A stretch of DNA of 30,706 nt, taken from Gryganskiella cystojenkinii. Lineage: Eukaryota; Mortierellomycota; Mortierellomycetes; Mortierellales; Mortierellaceae. Positions 22,370-30,706 of the stretch are shown in pieces. Location of the stretch: assembly GCA_015852425.1 (NCBI GenBank), contig JAAAIG010000455.1, positions 1 through 30,706 of the forward strand, in the 5' to 3' direction. The notes under the pieces were generated by a model. It worked only from the letters and a program-made list of their open reading frames with translations. It was not told the DNA's origin and did no database searches. The first letter of the stretch is position 1. Each line of letters begins with the position of its first letter. The position numbers and the translations under genes were made by a program.

Positions 22370-24201
22370 TTAATCGCTTCTGTAATGGTCCCAGACATCG
22401 TCCCGGGCCAACACCAACTCGGCTGCGAACAAAGCCAAGCACAAGAAACTGTTGAGCCAACCCCAGATCGCTAATGCTGGCTTCAGGTACCCAAAATATT
22501 GCAAAAGGATCCGGGTATGCGTCATCAATAGAACGGGTTTAGCCATGCTGGCCAAGAACGGCATAACACCACCACCAGAGCTCGATTCCTCGTCATCAGA
22601 GTCCAAGCTCGTGATATCTTCGGATGGTTTCCGTCTTGCGAATCCTCGGCCATTGGTTGTCGAGGCCGCGATAGCATCCTGACCAAGGTTAAGACTGGGA
22701 GCGATCTGAGAGACTGCCATTAAAACGCCCATGCGATAGACGAGGCTGATCAAGATGTTGGGCGAGAGAGCTTTGAAGAGGACCTGGACCAGCTGCGTGA
22801 GATGGACCAGTAACTGGATCGTGATCTTTTCCACGTCCTTCAAAGACAGGCTTATATCGTAAAGATAGTACAAGACGGTTAGCGTTTGCGTGAAAGATAT
22901 CGCAAGGGAGAAAGCAGAGGTAGAAATTCAATGACAGCTAAAAAGACGAGATCTTTCTTTACCTCTGAAGATATGGAATGGACAGCGGACCAAATTCGAT
23001 AGCGCTGTGAAGGGGCATAATCTTTGTCTTTGTTGGTGCGTTCTCGATCGCCTCGTTCCTTGCGGCAATATACATGCTCATGACCATGTAGGCAAACTAT
23101 GAAGAAAGAGTCACTGAGTTAGCCTTGTATCGAGTCACAGAAATAAATAAAATAATAATAAAAAAACACATGGTCTAAAAACACTCACTAAGAATGCTGT
23201 GTCCGTGATGACTCCTCTCCCTGAAGCCAAAGCAATGATTGAAATAACAATCGTCAAAGTCATGCAGCATCCGATGACCGACGCCGACTTGACACTTGGC
23301 ACAAGCTCGGGCGAGGATGCTGCGTAAAGCTGGTAAAGACCTACGGCCGAGATCACATAGACCGTAGCGGACAAGACTAAAAAAGCAATCTGTCAAGTTG
23401 AGCCCGAATTGGAGAAAAGAAAAGAAGCTGTTGTTAGAAACATAGCTCCTGACTCACATGAATGTGCTCGGACCAGTCGAGTGTGTCGTCTTTTACCTGG
23501 TATCCATCGCTCTTGGCAGCCAATCGACGAACGACTTGAGAAGACTTTTGAATGATCAGAACAGTTCCAAAGCCCTCGAGCAAAGTCAAGATTGGATCGG
23601 ATCCCTTAATGACTCCCTCCCAGATCCATCTAGACGACGATGAGGAACCTCCTATGTTACCACCCTTGGTTGCCTTCCAGATCGCCAGTATCAACAAAGC
23701 CACGATGACTGCGGGTTCTGCCATCCTCATGCTCTTTACCTACGAGAAGATATAATATGTATTGTAATTATTATCAGCCCTTAGTTCAAGAATTCCAAGT
23801 TTGGTGTTTCCTAGTGTCCTTCCTCCACATGTCCACCTGGGCACACAAAATCGAAGGAAAATATGAACGCCAGCGCCCCCTAGCCTCACGTGCAAAAAAA
23901 CATTAAAGAGAGAGCAAAAAAAAAAAAAAAAAAGTTGCTCTTGTGCGCTGCTGTTGTGATTTTGTTGTTTGTTGTTGTTTTGGTTGCCAGGTTTTCGTGT
24001 GTTTGTTCATACCATGACTTTGATGGGACTCTGCTGAGAAAAGACGCGTCTAAGGGCAACCATGGCGATATACCAAGAGACGAGCCATAATGAGAAATCG
24101 AGTCCACAGTCCCTGCTGACGTCGAATGCCAAGGTGAGGAGCGCCAGCAGGCAAAGGTAATGGACTACCCGCCAACTGGCCCTGAAGACCGAAAACAGCA
24201 T
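22370..24201 (-). CDS. ICE2: ICE2-family ER membrane protein
   Basis: Polytopic protein of 428 residues from five exons: 24201-24013, 23739-23458, 23389-23189, 23096-22963 and 22850-22370. In yeast, Ice2 acts in cortical ER inheritance, ER-plasma membrane association and lipid flux from droplets. The N-terminus (hydrophobic helix, then LAFDVSRDCGLDFSLWLVSW) matches the opening of fungal ICE2 proteins as I know them. About eight to ten further hydrophobic segments follow, including LVLSATVYVISAVGLYQLY, the segment after SVIGCCMTLTIVI, and WLNSFLCLALFAAEL near the end. A hydrophilic Ser/Asp/Glu loop (SLDSDDEESSSGGG) precedes the last helices. The last intron needs an AAG acceptor (22853-22851) preceded by a CTAAC branch site; the nearby TAG acceptor hits a stop. 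Membrane topology is sure; the family name rests mainly on the N-terminal motif. Confidence 0.8.
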
Positions 24202-24480
24202 TGCAGTTTCTTTGTGCGTGTCGTTTCTGGACGAGGAGGAAAATGAGTGTTTGGGTCAATGGTCGAGCAAATGAACTTCCTGTCTTATGACGGAGGAGCG
24301 AGGTATATGCTGAGGAAAGAAGAATGAAAGAATGATGTGGTTGAATGAGAATGTGGAAAGAGAGGGAGAGGGAAGGGAGAAAGGAAAAAAGAGCAAATGC
24401 AGGGACCAAGTGGCAAAAAGAAAGGGAAGAGATAGAGGAAAATTGACACCATGAAAAAACGCTTATTTTTTTTTTTTTTT

Positions 24481-24810
24481 TACGCTAACCCATGCCCTCA
24501 CTTGTTCCCTTCTTTCTTTTCCTTGTTCATGCGCTGTGCATTTCTTTTCTTTTCGCTGAACACGCCTGGCATATTCCCATGCCCCTTTTCTTTGTTCATG
24601 CGCTCTAGATGCTCTCTTCCTTCTCTTTTTCCTTCATCTTCCTCCTTTCTTTACTAACGCGCAGGCTTCATTCTTCTTTGCCCACGCCTCGGCACGTTCC
24701 TCTGCTCTTTTATTTTTGTTCATGCGCACTGCATGCTCCATTCTCTCTCTACTCACGCCTTTGCACCTTCCTTTATTCCTTTACTCCTTACTTTGACCAA
24801 GCGCCTCAGA
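24481..24810. repeat. Diverged ~61-71-nt pyrimidine-rich tandem repeat
   Basis: The marker TTGTTCATGCGC recurs at 24523, 24592 and 24716, and CACGCC at 24561, 24683 and 24754, giving spacings of 69, 124, 122 and 71 nt, i.e. one or two units of about 61-71 nt. Between markers the units are C/T-rich and poorly conserved, so the array is old. Confidence 0.6.
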
Positions 24811-24992
24811 TGTACATTATTTTCCACCCTTATAGTCTACAGTCGAGATACAGGTATAGCACAAACAAAAATATGTATTAGGGTATCAACTGGTTTGCGG
24901 CAGCCTTCCTGCCATTGTAATGATTTTATTTCGGCCTTTTCGATAGTCTTTCCAGGAGACCTGTAATTTATTTCGAGATGCGCTTTCACGGA

Positions 24993-25000
24993 TATAAAAA
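24993..25000 (+). promoter_or_regulatory. TATA-box-like element of the protease gene
   Basis: TATAAAAA lies about 110 nt upstream of the protease start codon on the same strand, a plausible distance for a fungal core promoter with a short 5' UTR. Motif and position only. Confidence 0.45.
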
Positions 25001-25110
25001 GCGTTACTATCCTGCTTTGGTCCTTTGATCACTCCCACAACCATCACGTTCCACTCGATCGCTAAGAAACCAGCCAAGCAAGAACATTTATCGTACACCT
25101 ATTAGAGCTA

Positions 25111-25911
25111 ATGTTGAAGGCCGACATTCAGGGCGAAAACCAAGGCGACGTGTATGAGCGGGTAGTGGACGGTCCCAAACTGGAACCGCGCGATTTCGGC
25201 AATGGCAATGTGTGCGTGACCGAAGGGTATATGCCCTTGACGATGAAACCAGCCTCTACTGAAATCATCCTGCTCGATGTCATGGGCGTGGGCGAAAACC
25301 AGTACATCCCACTGTGGGCGAACAATGTCGTGCTGTACTATCGCTTCCATGGTGACACCCTGGAAGACAAAAAGGTGGCGATTCGCAATTTGATAAATGA
25401 AGCACTTGCAAAGTGGCAAGTGATCGAGAATGCCGACACCCCACCCCGCACCCCGGTCAGCATAGTCGAGAATGCCGCTGCATGGGATTTCGAGATCGAG
25501 GTGATTAACAACACTCAAGACCCCATTCAAGACCCCACTTCAGCCAGAACCAGAGCTCAAGCCTTCTTCCCAAATACGTCACGAAACACGCTTAAACTCT
25601 ATTCGCTTTTGTTCGAGACAAGAACCCACCGGCAGCAGGTCGACACACTGACCCACGAGATCGGCCATATCCTTGGTCTCCGTCATTCGTTCGCGAAAAC
25701 TTCGGAAAAGGAGAACAGCTCTGCATCCATGCTGTTTGGCATTCATGATACCATTTCGATTATGAACTATGACGACGACCGCGATGTCTCTAAAAACGAT
25801 GCGATCGACGTCTCCAATCTCTACAGAACAGCGTGGAACGGTGAGCGCACACAGATCCGTGGCGTTCCTATCAGGTTGGTCCGGCCATACCACACATACC
25901 GTAACATGTAG
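25111..25911 (+). CDS. Metzincin-type zinc metalloprotease (matrixin/astacin-like), intronless
   Basis: Predicted zinc endopeptidase of 266 residues. HEIGHILGLRH (182-192) is the full metzincin site HExxHxxGxxH: three zinc-binding His and a catalytic Glu183. SIMNY (216-220) supplies the Met-turn expected about 25-30 residues later. VVLYYRFHGD followed by the helix AIRNLINEALAKWQVIEN resembles the first strand and helix of matrixins. There is no signal peptide or transmembrane segment, and the ATG is the first after an in-frame TAA. The only cysteine is Cys35; a cysteine-switch role is possible but the matrixin PRCGxPD motif is absent. It is single-exon, unlike the intron-containing genes to its left. 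Catalytic class is sure; the exact family (M10-like or M12A-like), substrate and location are unknown. Confidence 0.88.
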   Translation: MLKADIQGENQGDVYERVVDGPKLEPRDFGNGNVCVTEGYMPLTMKPASTEIILLDVMGVGENQYIPLWANNVVLYYRFHGDTLEDKKVAIRNLINEALAKWQVIENADTPPRTPVSIVENAAAWDFEIEVINNTQDPIQDPTSARTRAQAFFPNTSRNTLKLYSLLFETRTHRQQVDTLTHEIGHILGLRHSFAKTSEKENSSASMLFGIHDTISIMNYDDDRDVSKNDAIDVSNLYRTAWNGERTQIRGVPIRLVRPYHTYRNM

Positions 25912-28216
25912 CAGCCTTGATCGCGCGCGGCTGGGCGGATGCTGTACATCTAAACTGGGCTAATGATGAAAATAGTGATGAGAACGTAACGAAACGCGCT
26001 GCTGTTGGGGTGAAGATCTGGCAGTGGCGTTCTATTAAATTTAATATGTACAGCGTCGATATCACGTCTGATTGTAACAGGGGTGGAACCATGGAAGGTC
26101 GAGAAGAAGGATACCCAGGTCAGTAGTTCCAGGAAGGTCTAAGAGGACGAGACTTTTATAAACCTACACGTTCCTTCTATCTGGGGTTAGACATTGGACT
26201 CTTTATCAGATTATTTTCCGCATTCTTTTTTTTTTTTTTTTTTTTTTGGGTCTGTGAGTGAGCGGGGGTTGTGCCCTTAAATCCGTCATTTTTCTCACAT
26301 CTCTTGAAATCTGCCATTTTGACCGCACAAACTTCCCTCCATCCTTTTTCAGAAGATATTTGTTTACCAACAACTCGTAGTTTCAACTTTCGACAACTTG
26401 AGAGAAGGCACCGATTTTATAGACAAATGCTTGGCTACCAACATGTGTCTCGATCTGGCTTACTGATACAGGTTCAAAAGGTCACCAATAAGATGACCTT
26501 TAAAAAGAGCATCTATCGAATTGTGTGCGGTCCAATTTTGGCCGAGGTCACCAGGGATATTCACGAGCCAGCACGCCCCTAGAGAACTCTGAAATGATCA
26601 TCCCTCACAAGAACCAATCATGGTCGATGCAGATCTATGCGATTCAATGGTGAACTGACGACCTCCGCATCTAACGGACCGGTGAGAATGTTTATTTAAT
26701 ATCAACGTCTAAATAACCGATGTCTTCGCACTTTACCTCTTCCCTTTGATATTCTTTTCTCAAGAATATCTTCCTTCAATTCTGACACTCTTCCCTTGGT
26801 ATCTCGTCAACTCTGAAGCGGAAATGAAGCTTTTACTCCGAGGATCCAAACAAAAAAAAAAGCCGTCGCCCATTTTCATTCATCCGTCCCTGGTTCATTC
26901 ATACCTTCCAACTCTCCCAGGATCGACCACTCCGTTCACTCGTACGGATCACGGGATACGTTCGCTCAATATATCTCGTCAGATGAAGTCGATTTCCACG
27001 ATTCTGACAAAGAAACATAGATCCATATATGGAATCGCCTGTCCTTCGTCAACTCTGCCTTGGCGCCATGGTTTCTGAATCGCCATCAGACCCTGACACC
27101 GGAATAAACCATGGTGACGATAATAACAAGATAAGCTCATCTGACGAACAATGACTATTCCTCCTATTGTACGGTGTGGTACAGTTCTCGAACGACCCGC
27201 CAGATCCGTAGACAATCAGTGTCACGAAGCCGGCCTAGAACCAACTCCACCCCTCGGGGTTTCCTTTCCTAGTCTCCGAGTTCAGCCAATGGAAATCATT
27301 GGAGCGTTGTCCCTGTCTATCCTCTGCGCCAATCCTGTTCTTCTTGATCGATTTCATCCTTGTCTTGTCCGAGCAACTCTTCTATCTCTTTCCTTTCGTT
27401 TCCATCTACTCTATTGTTATCTCTATATTCATGGTTTTTGTCATCACTTTCTTGTCATGTCCTTCCTCAAAGGACCATCCGTTATTTCGAGTCATATCTC
27501 TTGATACCATCTGCCATATTGTTCTATCTTGTTCTTTGTCGTTTCTGTCTTGTTCTCCTCGCTCTTCTTCCAACGACGAAGACGTGGTCATGATATCTCT
27601 CCTCTAATCAATAACCTGTGCTGGACCTGCTAGTCTTTCTTATGTAAACCCCCATCATACCTTCATATGACCTCAGTCTGCAGTTCACACTTAGCATAAA
27701 GCATACAACAGTGTTAATACTCCTCTTTCCTCACTTTCACCCTTCAACAGCGTGTCTGTTTGTCATAAAGGTTCACGCTGTGTGAGAATCGTGACTGGAT
27801 ACATAGTTATTACTATCGTAGCACTCTATAATAAATATTAGGTAAGGGTGGAACTGAGCTACCTACTTACTATTAAAAGAGAAAATTGGATCGATTCTGC
27901 TCCCTTCCTCGCTTCAGCCTTAATTCCACACGAAAATACCCGCACGCACCTATTGGTACAAAAATAAGCTTTGGCTTTCGCCTTTTTTTCAAACCCATAC
28001 CATGACTGACTGATCTGACTGATCTGACCCGCTGGGTTTGCGCAGCTAACGTTTCCAGCTCTACGCCCTCCTGCATAGCCCAAATTCCAGCTCTCCAACA
28101 CATAATGGGCTGCTTCGCCAGATTTCTCTCTCTCTCCTCTCTCGCTCTCTCTCTCTGAATACCATTTCCCCTCAATCCCACTTCCATCTCATTCTTATTC
28201 ACTTCGACGCTGCAAC
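25912..28216. other. Gene-poor stretch; no gene supported
   Basis: About 2.3 kb of A/T-rich sequence with a long T run (about 26226-26247). Frames up to 117 residues exist on both strands but have no recognisable domain, start context or exon partner. I found no terminal inverted repeats or transposase motifs. It could contain decayed genes, but nothing can be named. Confidence 0.55.
28125..28156 (+). promoter_or_regulatory. CT-rich tract upstream of the DUF7514-like gene
   Basis: An almost pure CT dinucleotide tract ends about 60 nt before the start codon at 28217. Such pyrimidine tracts are common in fungal promoters just upstream of transcription starts, so this suggests a once or still functional promoter. 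Simple repeat by sequence; role inferred. Confidence 0.4.
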
Positions 28217-28995
28217 ATGACTTACAAGAAACAGGCCCGCGATGTGCCACTCAAGCAAGCCCATCCTCTCTTGGATTCTGAAAACAAGCCAACAGAGTCC
28301 CTCATCTACTACGCCAATGCAATGTTTGACTACTTGGATCGCAATTATAAGCCAAAATGCACCGGATTTCTCGAGCTAAGCAAAATGGAAGCGTTGATGA
28401 TCCTCAAGGATTCCAGTGACCCTAACTGGAACAGGGAGTTCAGTGTTCGGTCGTTCTGGGTTCATGACATGGAATTCCTTGCCTTTTCGATCGAAACTGT
28501 CTTCAGAGTGGAAGGCCCCTTGGTGACTCGTGGCGGCTTTCTGACATTTGTTCGCTCGGAAATCCTTCGATATCCAGATGCCATCTTCGAGAATTAAAAC
28601 ACATTCAATCAAGTAACAGGAATGAGAGACCCCTTTATCCGATCCCAGTTCCCAGGAAGCCCGACCCTGAGATGGAAGATATAGAGATCCGGTTTGGGGC
28701 ATCCATGGAGAAAAGAATAGAACAATTGAGGCTCTGGAAACAAGGGCTGTATCCGCACGACGAGGTTGACGAGGAGGATGATGACGATGAGGATGATGAG
28801 GAGGATGAGGACGATGAGGAATATAACGATGTCCTGTCCAACATGGCAGTGTTAATGGCCGATCGCCAGACAGCTCGAAATGCCGCGAGCTCTGATTTCA
28901 TCAGCCGTATCGGTACGGGCGTGTGCTATTCTTGTGGGAGGCACAAATGTAGGTGTGATAATGATAGTGATGACAACATCATGCTACACCTCTAG
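28217..28995 (+). CDS. DUF7514-like protein, reading frame broken near 28590
   Basis: Two frames describe one protein. The first (28217-28597, 126 residues) includes PTESLIYYANAMFDYLDRNY, the helix ELSKMEALMIL, and VTRGGFLTFVRSEILRYPD. It stops just after YPDAIFEN. One base earlier, the -1 frame is open across the same point and continues ELKHIQSSNRNERPLYPIPVPRKPDPEM, then EKRIEQLRLWKQG, a 60-nt acidic Asp/Glu tract and a small Cys/His cluster CYSCGRHKCRC, ending at 28995. The order (N-terminal helices, LTxxGF-like motif, P-x-PR-x-PDPE motif) resembles fungal DUF7514 proteins of unknown function. A one-base deletion, by mutation or sequencing error, explains the break; no intron with good sites bridges it, and no standard -1 slippery site is seen. 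Family assignment is moderate. Confidence 0.6.
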
Positions 28996-29490
28996 GGTTC
29001 TCCTGCGAGGAGGATAGAAGAGCCGACAAAGAAGGATCTTCAGGCATTGTCATTATAAGCACATTGCTAGCACTATACATTCCTTTGGTCAATCCGTAGA
29101 GGTATCTTTAGTAAAGAGTACCGAAATCTCAACTTTTTTCAGCATTTCAGAGAACTAGCATGTGTTGGAGATGGGCTTCTCCGGCTTCGGCAGTGGAGGA
29201 GTCGGTATTCGGGTCCCATCTTCATGTACATGAATGGTTTAGTAAGGTGCAGGCTCTCTTCTGACACAAGATGGATACAACCCAGAACGGACCCATGTCC
29301 ACCAACTCCACCAGTCCTATAACCCCACCGGTCTCAACCACCTTTTAGAGTACCTTCTCACCACAATAGATAGTCTTAAATACATTTACAGTGTATGATG
29401 ACACTGCTTTCCTCAGTAAACTGAATGCTGGGAGCGAAGCAGGTATAAAATTCGACTTGAAAAGGACCCTCCGCATTGAAATTTTTGTCT

Positions 29491-29521
29491 CTTTCACTCT
29501 TTCCTTCACTCTTTCCTTCAC
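29491..29521 (+). repeat. CACTCTTTCCTT dodecamer tandem repeat
   Basis: About two and a half units of a twelve-base sequence in direct tandem. Simple repeat. Confidence 0.8.
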
Positions 29522-29539
29522 CCATTGTTGTCCTATACG

Positions 29540-29600
29540 CCTAAATCCTGTGCTACGCCCATGTAACGGGTCTGGACCTAAATCCTGCAGTAGACCCATG
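29540..29600 (+). repeat. Pair of 24-nt direct repeats
   Basis: Units at 29540-29563 and 29577-29600 share CCTAAATCCTG at the start and CCCATG at the end (19 of 24 bases identical), separated by 13 nt. Origin unknown. Confidence 0.75.
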
Positions 29601-30090
29601 CAAAAAAAAAAGTTCAGCTGAATATGTAACCTCTAATGGTTCCCGGAGACGGGATCAGCTTTTTGAGACGGGAGAGCTGAACCTCAACTATCATTTTGGG
29701 GTCGCCGGAACAGAAAGAGCCACTTTTCTTGAGATTCGAGATGTGACTGATGATCGAGATGCCAATCCTAATGAAAGAAAAATCATCTCGGGATCGAGAT
29801 CATCATCCATCCATTCTCTCACGTCGTGTTCTGGTCCCCTGACTTTTTTGAGAAAAAAAAAAGAGAGAAAAAGTGGGTAGACCGCGTAGTCGATTATACT
29901 ACGACATAACGAATCTCAAGTAAATACGTGGAGAAAATGCATTATGCATTATGAAAGATGGATTTTTTTTTAAAAAAAGGTTTCTTTTACTTGATTTATG
30001 TTGTGTCTGGAATGACAGTGAGGGCGAGAGTGCCTAGCAGTCCGCAGCCCTCGTCAGGGGTTTTCATTATCCGAGGACAATGGCGAAAGT

Positions 30091-30130
30091 CAAACCCGAG
30101 GGCGAAGGCGGGAACCAAACCCGAGGGCGA
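30091..30130 (+). repeat. 15-nt direct repeat CAAACCCGAGGGCGA
   Basis: Exact copies at 30091-30105 and 30116-30130, with degenerate relatives (GAGGGCGAGAG near 30020, GAACCGGGGGCAAAC near 30135). The block is markedly more G/C-rich than its surroundings. It could be the end of a mobile element or a decayed minisatellite. Confidence 0.75.
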
Positions 30131-30706
30131 TTATGAACCGGGGGCAAACACTTGTGTAGGATCCAATGGTGGTACAAGGGCGAGGATAAATTCCAGAAGA
30201 TTATTTATATAAAGGCAGGAGGGCTAAGTTACTAATCCTTCGATAAAGTGCGATTTTGAATAGTTGGTCAGACACCCTGACTTGAGTCAAGTCAATCCGT
30301 AACACCAAGGAGAATAAGTTGGAAAAGAAACTAACCATAAATTCGAGAGACAGCAAATGGATTGGCAGTGAAAACCATACTGCACTCCAGAACCTCTCGC
30401 AAAAAAATAGTAATTTGAAAACGCGTGGGGTTTTTTATATTTGTACATTGGAGTTCTTTCAAAAACCCTCAGGCTTGCATGGTGCAGTCTCAGTGCAGAA
30501 TGTCAGGAATGTTCCATTAACAAAATATATTATATCTTCACTGTTAACTCGATCGATTATTGAGGTGGAATGGCTGAAGCGCCGGTGTAGAATGACCGTG
30601 TTTGATGATTGTCAGAGGTGCACATTTTTTTATGGCACTATGGTTTTTACTGTCCTGCTCATTTACTGTCCATCAAAACCTTAACTTAAAATGTTAGAAT
30701 ACTTTC

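Larger units (their letters stand above)
24202..25110. other. Divergent spacer between the ICE2-type and protease genes
   Basis: About 0.9 kb containing a diverged pyrimidine-rich tandem repeat (24481-24810) and a TATA-like element (24993-25000) facing the protease gene. No protein-coding signal was found. Confidence 0.6.
28996..30706. other. Gene-poor right end with short direct repeats; no gene supported
   Basis: About 1.7 kb. It contains a dodecamer repeat (29491-29521), a pair of 24-nt direct repeats (29540-29600), an inverted repeat CGTAGT/ACTACG (29885-29903) and a 15-nt direct repeat (30091-30130). A 121-residue frame (30319-30684) has no recognisable domain. The mixture suggests remnants of repetitive elements, but no element could be identified. 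Confidence 0.5.

Noticed and set aside
27299..27607. 102-residue hydrophobic plus-strand frame resembling a membrane protein
   Set aside because: Hydrophobicity is explained by T-rich sequence; overlapping frames look equally hydrophobic and no exon partner is found.
28580..28610. Programmed -1 frameshift in the DUF7514-like gene
   Set aside because: No X XXY YYZ slippery heptamer in the zero frame before the stop; a simple indel is more likely.
28672..28995. Separate small acidic protein gene
   Set aside because: The frame is open upstream of its ATG and carries the expected continuation (PxPRKPDPE motif) of the gene starting at 28217, so it is better read as the same broken gene.
30319..30684. 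121-residue plus-strand frame at the right end
   Set aside because: No recognisable domain, poor start context, and surrounded by repeat-bearing sequence; not supported as a gene.

Overview
The window looks like nuclear DNA from a filamentous fungus, most likely an early-diverging Mucoromycota/Mortierella-type species (inference). The evidence is spliceosomal introns mostly of 70-130 nt with GT...TAG ends and CTAAC-like branch points, a fungus-type ICE2 ER membrane protein, a fungal DUF7514-like protein, and spacers rich in A/T runs and pyrimidine tracts. I traced introns by hand; every multi-exon model below stays open and in phase from ATG to stop.

Layout. 1-1049: 3' flank with an (AG)n tract at the window edge. 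1050-3413 (-): a four-exon ARF6-type small GTPase. 3922-16054 (-): a six-exon gene for a 3,635-residue cytoskeletal linker with two N-terminal calponin-homology (CH) domains, about 2,700 residues of coiled-coil/spectrin-like helices and a GAS2 (GAR) domain near the C-terminus, i.e. a spectraplakin-like architecture in a fungus. 17400-18862 (-): the ERCC1/Rad10 subunit of the XPF-ERCC1 DNA repair nuclease. 20241-21206 (+): an unrecognised 236-residue low-complexity protein. 22370-24201 (-): an ICE2-family ER membrane protein. 25111-25911 (+): an intronless metzincin-type zinc metalloprotease without a visible signal peptide. 28217-28995 (+): a DUF7514-like protein whose frame is broken once. 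The remaining right end (about 25.9-28.2 kb and 29.0-30.7 kb) is gene-poor, with several short direct repeats.

The left 24 kb is a conserved housekeeping block; the right 6 kb has the character of an accessory region (single-exon protease, damaged gene, small repeats). The genes do not form an operon-like system. ARF6 and the spectraplakin-like gene lie in tandem and both families act at the cell cortex on membrane and actin/microtubules, but adjacency alone is weak evidence of a link. The main object of interest is the actin-microtubule crosslinker-like giant protein, with an intact CH pair, an unusual insertion inside its GAS2 domain, a 60-nt phase-symmetric exon and a short acidic tandem repeat.
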